Source: an uncultured Planococcus sp.
Lineage (GTDB): Bacteria; Bacillota; Bacilli; Bacillales_A; Planococcaceae
Direction: 5' to 3'
Assembly (NCBI GenBank): GCA_947502505.1
Contig: CANNAE010000001.1
Coordinates: 673,265-737,264 of the forward strand
DNA length: 64,000 nucleotides
The number at the start of each line of letters is the position of its first letter. Position 1 is the stretch's first letter. Shown in pieces: positions 38,455-47,189 of the stretch. The notes under the pieces are model-generated. The model saw nothing but the letters and a program-made list of their open reading frames with translations, searched no databases and was not told the DNA's origin. A program made the position numbers and the translations under genes.

Positions 38455-39639
38455 ATGTCACAGGAAATCGTAATTGCAAGCGCTGTCAGAACGGCAGTCG
38501 GTTCATTCCAGGGGGCGCTGAAAGATGTGCCGGCGACTGAGCTTGGCGCCATCGTCATCAAGGAAGCTTTATCGCGCGCAGGGGTATCGGGCGATCAAGT
38601 ATCAGAAGTCATTATGGGCAATGTCTTGCAAGCAGGGCTTGGGCAGAATCCGGCACGCCAAGCTTCCATCCGGGCAGGGCTTCCGGAAACGGTACCGGCA
38701 ATGACCATCAATAAGGTATGTGGATCCGGGTTGAAATCGATCCACTTGGCCTATCAGGCAATTTTTGCAGGGGATGCTGATATTGTCGTCGCAGGCGGCA
38801 TGGAGAATATGAGCCGTGCCCCATATCTTTTAGAAGGCGCGCGGGATGGCTACCGGATGGGTGACCAAAAAGTGGTCGATAGCATGGTCCACGATGGCTT
38901 GATGTGTGCTTTCAATAATTACCATATGGGCGTAACAGCCGAGAACCTTTGCGATCGTTATGAAATTTCACGCGAAGACCAAGACCGCTTTGCGGCACGT
39001 TCGCAGGCCCGGGCTTCGGCGGCTATCGAGAGCGGCCGTTTCGATGAGGAAATCGTGCCGGTGGAAATTCCACAGCGAAAAGGCGACCCGGTCGTCTTCA
39101 ACACGGATGAATACGTGAAGGCTTCATCCACCGAAGAAAAACTTGCGAAATTGCGCCCTGCGTTCAAGAAAGACGGTTCAGTCACAGCTGGCAACGCATC
39201 GGGCATCAATGACGGTGCCGCAGCAGTAATCGTCATGACGAAAGAGAAGGCCGAGCAGCTTGGCATCGAGCCGCTCGCTGTCATCTCTGCGAATGGCAAT
39301 GCGGGTGTCGATCCTGCAGTCATGGGCATTGGCCCTGTGCAGGCAGTAAAAAATGCATTGAAAAAAGCCGGCATGACGCTTGATGAGATCGATTTGATCG
39401 AAGCGAACGAAGCATTCGCCGCACAATCGATAGCGGTTGACCGTGAGCTGGAATTTGACCACGATAAGCTCAATGTCAACGGCGGAGCCATTGCCATCGG
39501 ACATCCAATCGGCGCAAGCGGAACCCGTATTTTCGTGACGCTGCTCCACGAGATGAAAAAACGCGATGCCAAGACAGGCCTTGCGACATTGTGCATCGGT
39601 GGCGGGCAAGGCGTCGCTACAATTGTCAAACGGCCTTAA
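38455..39639 (+). CDS. acetyl-CoA C-acetyltransferase (thiolase)
   Basis: Interconverts two acetyl-CoA and acetoacetyl-CoA (394 aa). The acylated nucleophile is Cys89 in NKVCGSGLK; the catalytic His is in [10 protein letters not shown] near 350; and the second Cys is Cys380 in [15 protein letters not shown] lies before ATG 38455. It is divergent from HMG-CoA lyase with about 75 bases between, suggesting shared control of leucine/ketone-body catabolism. The DUF3886 gene follows after 12 bases. Confidence 0.96.
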   Translation: MSQEIVIASAVRTAVGSFQGALKDVPATELGAIVIKEALSRAGVSGDQVSEVIMGNVLQAGLGQNPARQASIRAGLPETVPAMTINKVCGSGLKSIHLAYQAIFAGDADIVVAGGMENMSRAPYLLEGARDGYRMGDQKVVDSMVHDGLMCAFNNYHMGVTAENLCDRYEISREDQDRFAARSQARASAAIESGRFDEEIVPVEIPQRKGDPVVFNTDEYVKASSTEEKLAKLRPAFKKDGSVTAGNASGINDGAAAVIVMTKEKAEQLGIEPLAVISANGNAGVDPAVMGIGPVQAVKNALKKAGMTLDEIDLIEANEAFAAQSIAVDRELEFDHDKLNVNGGAIAIGHPIGASGTRIFVTLLHEMKKRDAKTGLATLCIGGGQGVATIVKRP

Positions 39640-39651
39640 GGAGAGATAAAA

Positions 39652-39855
39652 ATGGCGAATAAGAATAATGAAAATGGCTTGTTTACAGAAGCCCAGCTAG
39701 CGAAGCTGCAATCCACGAAAAAAGAGCTAGTGAAAAACCAGCAAAAAATTGAGGAAGAACAAGAAGCGCAGCGCCAGTTCGAACGCAAAGAGCGCGAAAA
39801 GAACATGTCCTTTGCAGAACTGCTTGAGCGCCATGAGTCAGGAAAAAAATACTGA
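39652..39855 (+). CDS. yqkK: small charged protein (DUF3886, YqkK-like)
   Basis: A 67-aa, highly charged, helical protein (KLQSTKKELVKNQQKIEEEQ) with the C-terminal family pattern REKNMSFAELLERH, close to what I recall for B. subtilis YqkK (EKNKSFEELL). Function is unknown. AAGGAGAG precedes ATG 39652, and it follows the thiolase stop by 12 bases, so it is probably co-transcribed. Confidence 0.8.
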   Translation: MANKNNENGLFTEAQLAKLQSTKKELVKNQQKIEEEQEAQRQFERKEREKNMSFAELLERHESGKKY

Positions 39856-39861
39856 AGGCAA

Positions 39862-39892
39862 AACCCCCTGTCACACCACGTGACAGGGGGTT
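39862..39892. terminator. hairpin between convergent small genes
   Basis: A perfect 13-bp stem AACCCCCTGTCAC / GTGACAGGGGGTT with a 5-base loop. The T-run is weak on + (TT) and better on - (TTTT), so it probably ends transcripts from both sides. Confidence 0.7.
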
Positions 39893-39898
39893 CGCCGT

Positions 39899-40042
39899 TC
39901 AATAAAGCCATTCGAACAAAAAAGAGACGAGATACAAGGGGACACTTACTATAATAGCCCCTGCGGCAAGATAAGAAAGCCCCCACAAGACCGAACTCAA
40001 TACATCATAAATTGCCCCAGCCAAATCATCAATGATTTTCAC
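39899..40042 (-). CDS. small hydrophobic protein, 47 aa
   Basis: Not recognised. The frame encodes MKIIDDLAGAIYDV, then a nearly continuous hydrophobic stretch (VLWGLSYLAAGAIIVSVPL and LVSFLFEWLY). It is predicted to be one or two membrane helices with a short acidic N-terminus. The start is GTG 40042, preceded on the minus strand by AAAGGAGAAC at good spacing, and a hairpin with T-run follows the stop. The good ribosome site and clean boundaries support a real gene. Confidence 0.65.
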   Translation of the reverse strand: MKIIDDLAGAIYDVLSSVLWGLSYLAAGAIIVSVPLYLVSFLFEWLY

Positions 40043-40137
40043 GGCGTTCTCCTTTCATCCTGCAACTTTTCAAGCATTGCCAAAAATTATCCATTTGTTC
40101 TATCTTACCAAAAAGTGTGAGAAAGACCAGCCGCTGT

Positions 40138-40166
40138 TTATTAGTAAAGATAATATTTACCAATAA
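40138..40166. promoter_or_regulatory. AT-rich inverted repeat
   Basis: TTATTAGTAAA and TTTACCAATAA are complementary with one wobble, around a 7-base gap. It lies upstream of a TATAAT (40196-40201) that may serve the 59-aa gene. It could be a repressor site; no regulator is suggested by the sequence. Confidence 0.35.
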
Positions 40167-40271
40167 ATTTTTATATTCCATTTACCGACAATTGATATAA
40201 TAGATAAAGAGCAATAGGCTATCACGAATGATCAGCGTATGTGATTTGAAATTTGACCGCAGGAGGAGTAG

Positions 40272-40451
40272 ATGATGAAAGCTGAAGAAGTGCCCGCAAG
40301 GCCAGAACTTGAACAAGAGCCAAGCCCATCGCCAACCGAACAAAGGCTGATTCAGCCACATGCAAAACCGCTTATCCATTTCGGCTATTTTGTGCTTGTA
40401 TTAACGATTTTGTCGATTATTTTTTCATTGATTAAAGTCATGTCAGATTAA
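40272..40451 (+). CDS. small single-pass membrane protein, 59 aa
   Basis: Not recognised. The N-terminal half is soluble, Pro/Glu-rich (VPARPELEQEPSPSPTEQ). The C-terminal half is one membrane helix (about 36-55, IHFGYFVLVLTILSIIFSLI). AGGAGGAG ends 3-4 bases before ATG 40272; ATG 40275 is the alternative with better spacing. It lies about 105 bases upstream of the flotillin gene and may be co-transcribed with it. Confidence 0.7.
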   Translation: MMKAEEVPARPELEQEPSPSPTEQRLIQPHAKPLIHFGYFVLVLTILSIIFSLIKVMSD

Positions 40452-40557
40452 TTGCGAAAAGAATGGATATTCTTTCCCTTTTTTTGAAACATCTGGCTAG
40501 TCCAACCGTACATAATAGGGAAGGAAAAATACAGTTTAGTGAAAAGGATGGGATAAG

Positions 40558-42033
40558 ATGGAGTCGATTGGAATTATTTCGATATTGATCGTTGTACTCA
40601 TTTTGGCGGCGATTGCAGGTGCCGGGTATTTCTTCTGGATGAAGATCCGCTACCGTACCGCTAAATCGAACGAAGCCTTGATTATTACGGGCCCGAAACT
40701 TGGGGATCCGAAGAAAGATACGAATATTTTCACCGATGACGAAGGACGGTCGATGAAAATCATCCGCGGGGGCGGTTATTTGCTGCGGCGCTTCCAAACG
40801 TCGACACCGGTCAATTTGACTTCATTCCAGCTAAAGCTGTCGACACCGCGCGTCTACACAAACGCCGGAGTGCCAATTGTGGCGGATGCGGTCGCGATGG
40901 TCAAAGTGGCAGATACCTTAAACGGCATCGCCAATTACGCTGAGCAATTCCTTGGCAAAAAGCAAGATGAAATTGAACGCGAGATCATCGAGGTGCTGGG
41001 CAGTAATTTGCGTGCCATCCTATCGAAGATGACTGTTGAAGACATCAATAGCGACCGGGAAAAATTCAATACGGATGTTCAGGAAATTGCGCAAAAGCAA
41101 CTCGATTTGATGGGCTTTAAAATCACTTCGCTCGGGCTCACGGACCTCCGCGATGCCGACGAAGACAATGGCTATCTCGAGAACCTGGGGCGCCCGCGTA
41201 TTGCAGAAGTCCGCAAACAAGCGGAAATCGCAGAAGCCAACACGGAACGCGAAACCCGCATCCACCGTGCGCAGACCGACCAGGAAGCGAAAGAAGAAGA
41301 GTATATGCGCCAAATCGCCATTGCCGAGTCGCGCAAACAAAAAGATTTAAAAGATGCAGCTTTCAAGGAAGAAACCGAGCGCGCGCGTGCCAAATCCGAG
41401 CAATCGTATGAACTCGAAAAGGCAAAACTCGCGATGGAAATCCAGGAAGAAGAATTGAACATGCAGTTCATGGAACGTGAACGTGCGGTGCGTCTCGAAG
41501 AAGAGGAAAGCAAAGTCCGCAAAACGAAAGCCGATGCGAGCTACTACGAAACGACACGGACGGCGGAAGCGGAAGCGAGACGTTCTGTCATTGACGGGGA
41601 AGCGAAAGCGAAGATCAAACGCGACGAAGGGGCTGCAGAAGCGGAAGTCATCCGTGAACGCGGTAAAGCGGAAGCGGAATCCCGTAAATTGCTTGCCGAA
41701 GCCATGGAAGAACATGGCGACGTCATCATCGCGGAAAAACTGATCGATATGCTTCCGGTATTTGCGGAAAAAGTGGCACAGCCGCTTAATAATATCGACT
41801 CTGTGAAAATTATCGATTCAGGAAACGGCCAAGGCGTGCCTTCATTTGGCAGAAGCGTTACCCGGACGATGGTAGATATGCAGGAGCCGTTGAAGGAAAT
41901 GACGGGCATCGATATTGCCGAAATGCTGAAATCCTATACCTCCAAAAAACAAGAGGCCATTGAACCGCTCAGCCCACAAGTGAGTGAACAAGCTGCGGAA
42001 GATGAGCCAAAAGAAGACCCGGAACAACTATAA
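40558..42033 (+). CDS. floT: flotillin-like SPFH protein
   Basis: Scaffold protein of functional membrane microdomains (491 aa). N-terminal membrane hairpin (about 4-26), SPFH/Band 7 domain (about 35-200), then a long Ala/Glu/Arg coiled coil (about 215-400), and an NNIDSVKIIDSGNGQG oligomerisation-type segment near 410. It resembles B. subtilis YuaG/FloT. In Bacillus the NfeD-type partner yuaF lies just upstream; here that place is taken by the 59-aa membrane protein. A bidirectional terminator follows. Confidence 0.93.
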   Translation: MESIGIISILIVVLILAAIAGAGYFFWMKIRYRTAKSNEALIITGPKLGDPKKDTNIFTDDEGRSMKIIRGGGYLLRRFQTSTPVNLTSFQLKLSTPRVYTNAGVPIVADAVAMVKVADTLNGIANYAEQFLGKKQDEIEREIIEVLGSNLRAILSKMTVEDINSDREKFNTDVQEIAQKQLDLMGFKITSLGLTDLRDADEDNGYLENLGRPRIAEVRKQAEIAEANTERETRIHRAQTDQEAKEEEYMRQIAIAESRKQKDLKDAAFKEETERARAKSEQSYELEKAKLAMEIQEEELNMQFMERERAVRLEEEESKVRKTKADASYYETTRTAEAEARRSVIDGEAKAKIKRDEGAAEAEVIRERGKAEAESRKLLAEAMEEHGDVIIAEKLIDMLPVFAEKVAQPLNNIDSVKIIDSGNGQGVPSFGRSVTRTMVDMQEPLKEMTGIDIAEMLKSYTSKKQEAIEPLSPQVSEQAAEDEPKEDPEQL

Positions 42034-42042
42034 TAGCCATAC

Positions 42043-42080
42043 AAAAAAGACGGAGAACAATGATGTTCTCCGTCTTTTTA
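42043..42080. terminator. bidirectional terminator
   Basis: AAAAGACGGAGAAC pairs with GTTCTCCGTCTTTT around AATGAT. It serves floT (+) and the unknown gene pair (-). Confidence 0.88.
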
Positions 42081-42089
42081 TGGACAAGT

Positions 42090-42506
42090 TTAGACCGTCA
42101 TAATATCTTTGACAATTTGTTTAAGGCTTTTAGCGACATCATTGAAATGAAATTCCTTTGTGGTTTGCGGATGTTGTTCGCTAAAGGTTTCACACGTCCG
42201 GTTTTTGGAAAAAGGCGTCAAGGTATGAAGTTCCATGGGCTGTGTTTCAGCCAATAAGCGCAAAGAGGCGAACACCGGCTCTGAAATTTCAAAACGTTGG
42301 TAGCCATCCGGCATGCGTGTGATTTTTTCCGGGGCGTCTGCAAGCAGCCAGCTGTTTTCTGTTTCCCATGCCAGCTTATGATTTTTAAACTCCTGTCCAA
42401 GGGATCTTGTCACAGTTTCAACAACCAGGTACGAATGCATCGATACGGCATCTCCGTCTGCTGACTGATAAGATTTTTTGGATTGGGTCAAATAAAAATT
42501 CGTCAT
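42090..42506 (-). CDS. unknown soluble protein, 138 aa
   Basis: Not recognised. No signal or membrane segment; mixed alpha/beta composition with one Cys (NRTCETFSEQH). Regions such as WETENSWLLADAPEKITRM and FEISEPVFASLRLLAE look like a compact domain. Its start ATG overlaps the stop of the upstream 67-codon frame by 4 bases (ATGA), so the two are coupled, and its 3' end meets a clear terminator. A small uncharacterised accessory operon. Confidence 0.65.
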   Translation of the reverse strand: MTNFYLTQSKKSYQSADGDAVSMHSYLVVETVTRSLGQEFKNHKLAWETENSWLLADAPEKITRMPDGYQRFEISEPVFASLRLLAETQPMELHTLTPFSKNRTCETFSEQHPQTTKEFHFNDVAKSLKQIVKDIMTV

Positions 42507-42706
42507 TTTGCACGCCCCCGTTTTTCTTGAAAGTAAGGTTTGAAAATTTCAGTCGTAATCAGTATATTCACTTCTAGGTATTCTTTCAAACCTGCAAAAG
42601 TCCTTTTCGGTAAATTAAATCGACTAGGTAGAAAATCGGGCTTTTCTGGAAGTTGGGGATGAAAAGCTCCGAAAACCCGCTCTATGATGGGAAAGTAATT
42701 TCCCAT
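42503..42706 (-). CDS. possible unknown small protein, 67 aa
   Basis: Not recognised. The product (MGNYFPIIERVFGAFHPQ at the start, FQEKRGRAK at the end) is basic and has no membrane segment. No ribosome site is seen before ATG 42706, so the start may lie downstream or the frame may be a remnant of a longer gene. The 4-base overlap with the next frame is the main support. Confidence 0.4.
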   Translation of the reverse strand: MGNYFPIIERVFGAFHPQLPEKPDFLPSRFNLPKRTFAGLKEYLEVNILITTEIFKPYFQEKRGRAK

Positions 42707-42801
42707 ATTTCAGCCATGCCGGGAGCGGCAATTTTGTTTCGCGGAAAAAAGATTCTAAAGGCCTAAACGGACTGAATGGGTCTTGCCGAAAAGCGGAAAT
42801 T

Positions 42802-42833
42802 AAAAAACAGCGCCCCCAAAAAGGGGCGCTGTT
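42802..42833 (-). terminator. terminator of the aldo/keto reductase gene
   Basis: AACAGCGCCCC pairs with GGGGCGCTGTT; on the minus strand it is followed by TTTTTTA. Confidence 0.88.
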
Positions 42834-42846
42834 CACCTATTGCCAG

Positions 42847-43749
42847 TCAGTCGCGATGTTGTTCATAGCGGTCCAGCCGCGTCGCTTTCTTGGCTTCATC
42901 AATCTGTTCAGGTCTGACAGCCTGCTGATATGCCCGCAAGGTGTCTTGCAATTGTTCCGGGCTGCTCGCGCCGGTGACAGCTGCAGAGACCGTGCGATCT
43001 GATAATACCGAATGCAAAGCGAGCGCATGGACGTTATCGTGGATAGAGGATAAATTGTTCAACACGCCGCTCAGCTGGCCTGGGCCATACTGAAGGTAAT
43101 CGCCCATTTTTTCAGCGCGCTTGGCCCCTTCAGCTGTCAATAGCCCTTTTGCCAAACTGCCGCGTGCCACGACAGAGCGGCCGGCTTGGCCAATTTCTGG
43201 CAGGAATTCTTCCGGGCGCCGGTCGAGCAGGCTGTATTGCATCATGATCGAAGCGATTTCGCTATTGTTCAAAAAGCGGCGGATGACATTCGGCCGGATG
43301 GAGGAGATTCCATAAGCGCGGATCAGGCCTTCTTGTTTCAGCTCCTCGAAAGCTTCGATTGTTTCTTCCGAGTCGTCGGAGATCATTCCGCCGTGAAGCT
43401 GATACAAATCCAGGTAATCGGTGTTGAGACGGCGCAGCGAGTGGTGGATTTGTTTTTTGATATACGCTTTCGTCGGATTCCAGTTCACTTCATCGGAGTC
43501 CTCGGACCATTCATTTCCTACTTTGCTGGCCAGGATGATGTCTTTGCGGCGATCGCCAAGCGCATCACCGACGATGGACTCGTTTTTTCCTTTGCCGTAA
43601 AAGTCGGCGGTGTCGAAATAAGTGATGCCGTGGTCGAGTGCTTCGTCGATAATGGCTCTTGCTTGTTTCGGGTCTTCTGGCAGCGACATGCAGCCGAGTG
43701 CAATTTCACTGACTTCAAGCCCGCTTGTGCCTAATGTATTGTATTTCAT
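42847..43749 (-). CDS. aldo/keto reductase
   Basis: NADPH-dependent oxidoreductase (300 aa, TIM barrel). The catalytic tetrad is visible: Asp and Tyr in DTADFYGKG (about 46-54), Lys in ILASKVG (about 77), His in YQLHGG (about 118). The cofactor-binding C-terminal part has the SDRTVSAAVTGASSPEQL pattern. B. subtilis has the reductase YqkF next to nudF; here the two are adjacent but divergent. The substrate is unknown. The start is ATG 43749. Confidence 0.93.
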   Translation of the reverse strand: MKYNTLGTSGLEVSEIALGCMSLPEDPKQARAIIDEALDHGITYFDTADFYGKGKNESIVGDALGDRRKDIILASKVGNEWSEDSDEVNWNPTKAYIKKQIHHSLRRLNTDYLDLYQLHGGMISDDSEETIEAFEELKQEGLIRAYGISSIRPNVIRRFLNNSEIASIMMQYSLLDRRPEEFLPEIGQAGRSVVARGSLAKGLLTAEGAKRAEKMGDYLQYGPGQLSGVLNNLSSIHDNVHALALHSVLSDRTVSAAVTGASSPEQLQDTLRAYQQAVRPEQIDEAKKATRLDRYEQHRD

Positions 43750-43829
43750 CTTTTCACCCCGTTGTAAAAGTTTATTTCCTCTATGGTATACTTTGCGGTA
43801 TTGAAACTACAAATGAAATGAGGCCCAGC

Positions 43830-44381
43830 ATGAAGAAATTTGAAGAAAAAACCATTCATAGTGAACGATTATACGAAGGCAAGGTCATCAATTTGAAAGT
43901 CGACGACGTCACATTGCCGAACGGCAAACAGTCCAAGCGCGAATTAATCGAACATCCAGGGGCGGTGGCAGTTATCGCCTTGACGGCGGAAGGGAAAATC
44001 ATCATGGTCGAACAATATCGCAAAGCGCTCGAACGCTCGCTGGTCGAGATTCCGGCTGGGAAACTGGAGCCTGGAGAGGCGCCGGAGTACACGGCCATGC
44101 GTGAGCTGGAAGAGGAAACAGGCTATTCAGCGGAAAAGCTCGAAAAAGTGATCAGCTTCTCGACCTCTCCTGGATTTGCTGATGAAGTGGTGCATGTGTT
44201 CTTCGCGAGCGGTTTGCATCGTGCAGAAAACGGTGCAGTGACAGATGATGACGAATTCGTGGAATTGCTCGAAGTCACGGTGGAAGAAGCGCAAGGCTTG
44301 ATCGACAGCGAGCGCATTTACGATGCAAAAACCGCTTATGCTGTCCAATGGGTTAAAAACTACTTATCAGATAAGAATTAA
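43830..44381 (+). CDS. nudF: ADP-ribose pyrophosphatase (Nudix)
   Basis: Hydrolyses ADP-ribose to AMP and ribose 5-phosphate (183 aa). The Nudix box is intact from Gly77 to Gly98 (GKLEPGE, then RELEEETG), preceded by the VEQYRKALE and VEIPAG stretches typical of ADPRase. ATG 43830 gives the Bacillus length; the frame is open upstream through the promoter region only. fur follows after about 100 bases; in other Bacillales spoIIM lies in this interval. Confidence 0.95.
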   Translation: MKKFEEKTIHSERLYEGKVINLKVDDVTLPNGKQSKRELIEHPGAVAVIALTAEGKIIMVEQYRKALERSLVEIPAGKLEPGEAPEYTAMRELEEETGYSAEKLEKVISFSTSPGFADEVVHVFFASGLHRAENGAVTDDDEFVELLEVTVEEAQGLIDSERIYDAKTAYAVQWVKNYLSDKN

Positions 44382-44394
44382 TCCAATTACCAGT

Positions 44395-44409
44395 TAAGAA
44401 TGATTCTAA
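44395..44409. promoter_or_regulatory. PerR/Fur-like box upstream of fur
   Basis: TAAGAATGATTCTAA is a 7-1-7 near-palindrome. It fits the PerR consensus TTATAAT-N-ATTATAA with three mismatches and the Fur consensus with four. PerR control of fur is known in B. subtilis, so PerR is the better guess. Confidence 0.45.
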
Positions 44410-44428
44410 ATAATAAGCGCATACATTG

Positions 44429-44458
44429 TTGTAATCGAGAACGCCCTTTTGATATAAT
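44429..44458 (+). promoter_or_regulatory. sigma-A-like promoter of fur
   Basis: TTGTAA (44429-44434) and a perfect TATAAT (44453-44458) are 18 bases apart, 27 bases before the start codon. Confidence 0.7.
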
Positions 44459-44484
44459 GGATACAGTTTGAGGGAGGGCGTCGC

Positions 44485-44952
44485 ATGGAAACAAGGATAG
44501 ATCGTATTAAAAAGCAATTACACGCTGCGAGTTATAAGCTGACGCCACAGCGTGAAGCAACGGTACGGATTTTATTGGACCACGAAGAAGACCATCTAAG
44601 TGCTGAGGATGTTTATCTTTTGGTCAAGGACATTGCACCGGAAATCGGCTTGGCCACGGTATACCGTACATTGGAACTTCTGACCGAATTGAAAATTGTC
44701 GATAAAATAAACTTTGGGGATGGCGTTTCCCGTTATGATTTGCGTCAGGAAGGCGCAGCACACTTCCATCATCACCTGGTTTGCCTGGAATGCGGGGCAG
44801 TGGATGAGATACAGGAAGATTTACTTGAAGATGTCGAAGCGGACGTGGAAAAGCGTTGGAATTTCCAGATCAAAGACCACCGTCTGACTTTTCATGGCAT
44901 TTGTTGGCGCTGCAACGATTTGGGCGCTGATAAGCCGGAAAAAGACGCTTAA
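44485..44952 (+). CDS. fur: ferric uptake regulator Fur
   Basis: Iron-dependent repressor (155 aa). Winged helix (about 10-85, KLTPQREATVRILL and GLATVYRTLELL). Metal region HFHHHLVCLECG, and a structural-zinc second pair in HGICWRCND. Fur, PerR and Zur are similar; the genomic place before xerD is that of fur in Bacillus. GAGGGAGG precedes ATG 44485. It is closed by its own terminator. Confidence 0.93.
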   Translation: METRIDRIKKQLHAASYKLTPQREATVRILLDHEEDHLSAEDVYLLVKDIAPEIGLATVYRTLELLTELKIVDKINFGDGVSRYDLRQEGAAHFHHHLVCLECGAVDEIQEDLLEDVEADVEKRWNFQIKDHRLTFHGICWRCNDLGADKPEKDA

Positions 44953-44982
44953 AAGGCGGCCTGTTGAAGGCCGTCTTTTTTT
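44951..44982 (+). terminator. terminator of fur
   Basis: AAAAGGCGGCCT pairs with AGGCCGTCTTTT (one mismatch) and is followed by T. Confidence 0.88.
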
Positions 44983-45016
44983 CATTAATAAAATAGCGTG
45001 AAAAGGAGGAGTTCCG

Positions 45017-45919
45017 ATGAACGATGCGAAAGATGCACTGGATGATTATTTGCATTTTCTGCGAGTGGAAAGGCAGCTGGCTGATAATACGCTGACCTCA
45101 TATCAACGCGACTTGAAAGCTTACATCCAGTATATGAGCGAAGTGGAACAGCTAGAGCAGCTTGGGAAGATCGAGCGTGTCCACATACTGAATCACTTGC
45201 GCCATCTACAGGAAATGGCGAAAACTTCGCGGACAGTGGCGAGGCATATTTCCTCGATCCGCAGTTTCCATCAATTTTTGATCAGGGAAAAACGCAGCGA
45301 TTCGGATCCGACGGTACATTTGGAAATGCCGCAAATGGATAAAAAATTACCCAATATCCTTTCAATAGAAGAAATTGATGCATTATTGAATTCACCGGAT
45401 ACGTCAAAAGCCAGCGGGCTGCGTGACCGGGCCATGCTGGAACTGCTCTATGCAAGCGGCATGCGGGTTAGTGAGTGCATCAATCTGGACGTAGAAGATG
45501 TCCATTTGACGATGGGATTTGTCCGCTGCATAGGAAAGGGCGGCAAGGAACGCATCATCCCGCTCGGCAGGGCAGCACTCGAGGCGAACCGGCAATATCT
45601 CGAATCGGGGCGTCTCGCATTAAGGAACCCGGCGGAGAAAACCGATGCCTTGTTCATCAACCAAAGAGGCAAACGGCTGACTAGGCAGGGATTCTGGAAA
45701 CTACTGAAACAACACGCCAAAAAGGCGGGAATCCAAAAAGAATTGACGCCGCATACATTGCGTCATTCATTCGCGACCCATTTGATTGAAAACGGCGCAG
45801 ATTTGCGTGCCGTGCAGGAAATGCTGGGCCATGCGGATATTTCCACCACACAAATCTACACCCATGTCAGCAAGACGCGCTTGAAGGATGTCTACTCGCA
45901 ATTTCATCCTCGCGCATGA
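45017..45919 (+). CDS. xerD: site-specific tyrosine recombinase XerD
   Basis: Chromosome-dimer resolution recombinase (300 aa). N-terminal SAM-like core-binding domain (about 1-90). Catalytic domain with Arg150 (ASGMRVSE), His246-x-x-Arg249 (HTLRH), His near 272 (LGHADIST) and nucleophile Tyr281 (TQIYTHV). AAGGAGGAG precedes ATG 45017. It is in the conserved fur-xerD-deoB neighbourhood, so it is the housekeeping enzyme and not part of an integrated element. Confidence 0.97.
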   Translation: MNDAKDALDDYLHFLRVERQLADNTLTSYQRDLKAYIQYMSEVEQLEQLGKIERVHILNHLRHLQEMAKTSRTVARHISSIRSFHQFLIREKRSDSDPTVHLEMPQMDKKLPNILSIEEIDALLNSPDTSKASGLRDRAMLELLYASGMRVSECINLDVEDVHLTMGFVRCIGKGGKERIIPLGRAALEANRQYLESGRLALRNPAEKTDALFINQRGKRLTRQGFWKLLKQHAKKAGIQKELTPHTLRHSFATHLIENGADLRAVQEMLGHADISTTQIYTHVSKTRLKDVYSQFHPRA

Positions 45920-45987
45920 CAGAGGTCTGACTTCCGACATGGACCATTCCTGTGATAGAATGAAAGGGCAAATAAGGAGGAACTAAT

Positions 45988-47172
45988 ATGACAATGAAAC
46001 CGTTTACTCGCATACATTTAATCGTCTTGGATTCTGTAGGCATTGGTGAAGCGCCAGATGCCGAAGCGTTTGGGGATACAGGCGCGGATACGCTTGGCCA
46101 TATCGCTCAATCCGTCGGCGGGCTCAACATGCCGAATATGGAAAAGCTGGGCTTAGCCAATATCGTTCCGGTCAAAGGGCTTGATGCACAAGAAACACCT
46201 GCTACCCATTTTGGCCGCTTGGAAGAAGCGTCTGTCGGAAAAGACACGATGACAGGGCATTGGGAAATCATGGGCCTCAACATCGATACGCCGTTTAAAG
46301 TCTATCCTGAAGGATTCCCGAAAGAACTAATCGACAAGCTGGAACAGGCGACAGGCCGTAAAGTTATCGGCAATAAACCGGCAAGCGGCACTGAAATCCT
46401 GGATGAACTCGGCCAGGAACATATGGAGACGGGCGCATTGATTGTCTATACGTCTGCTGATCCGGTTCTTCAAATTGCGGCACACGAAGAAGTGATCCCG
46501 CTGGATGAACTTTACCGCATCTGTGAAACGGCACGCGAATTGACTTTGGATCCGGAATTTTTAGTCGGCCGTGTCATCGCCCGCCCATTCCTCGGCGAAC
46601 CAGGTGCGTTTAAGCGTACATCCAACCGGCATGATTATGCCTTGACGCCATTTGACCGCACTGTCATGAACGAACTTCAAGACGCCGGCAAAGACGTCAT
46701 CGCTATCGGCAAAATCAACGATATCTATAATGGCGCTGGAGTGACTGAGGCTTTAAGAACAACGGATAACGCGGACGGCATGGATAAGCTCGTGCAAGTA
46801 GTCGGCAAGGATTTCAACGGATTGAGCTTTTTGAATCTCGTTGATTTTGATGCGCTTTTTGGCCACCGCAGAGACCCGAAAGGCTACGCACAGGCATTAG
46901 AAGAATTTGATGTGCGCCTTCCGGAAGTATTAGAAGGCATGCAGGAGGACGATTTGCTGCTCATCACGGCAGACCACGGAAATGACCCGACCTTCCCGGG
47001 AACAGACCATACGCGTGAATATGTGCCGCTCCTTGCATTTTCGCCGCGCTTTACTGGCGGAGCGGATCTTGGAACCGGATCAACATTTGCGGATATCGGC
47101 GCAACGATTGCCGAGAATTTCGCTTGTGAATTGCCGAAATTCGGCGCAAGCTTTCTCTCGAAACTAAAATGA
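45988..47172 (+). CDS. deoB: phosphopentomutase
   Basis: Interconverts ribose/deoxyribose 1-phosphate and 5-phosphate in nucleoside salvage (394 aa, alkaline-phosphatase superfamily). Metal/phospho-site motifs: [13 protein letters not shown] at the start, [11 protein letters not shown] with the phosphorylated Thr near 90, and [19 protein letters not shown] near 330-350. AAGGAGGA precedes ATG 45988. It is followed by pdp, giving a two-enzyme nucleoside-breakdown unit that fits the nucleoside importer at the start of the window. Confidence 0.97.
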   Translation: MTMKPFTRIHLIVLDSVGIGEAPDAEAFGDTGADTLGHIAQSVGGLNMPNMEKLGLANIVPVKGLDAQETPATHFGRLEEASVGKDTMTGHWEIMGLNIDTPFKVYPEGFPKELIDKLEQATGRKVIGNKPASGTEILDELGQEHMETGALIVYTSADPVLQIAAHEEVIPLDELYRICETARELTLDPEFLVGRVIARPFLGEPGAFKRTSNRHDYALTPFDRTVMNELQDAGKDVIAIGKINDIYNGAGVTEALRTTDNADGMDKLVQVVGKDFNGLSFLNLVDFDALFGHRRDPKGYAQALEEFDVRLPEVLEGMQEDDLLLITADHGNDPTFPGTDHTREYVPLLAFSPRFTGGADLGTGSTFADIGATIAENFACELPKFGASFLSKLK

Positions 47173-47189
47173 AAAGGCGGTAATGACCG

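Noticed and set aside
42624..42836. 70-codon minus-strand frame before the unknown pair
   Set aside because: Its first codons are the terminator hairpin of the aldo/keto reductase gene; no ribosome site is present.
45017..45919. XerD-type tyrosine recombinase as an integrase of a genomic island
   Set aside because: Position (fur-xerD-deoB), length and catalytic residues match the housekeeping recombinase; no tRNA or attachment repeats were seen.
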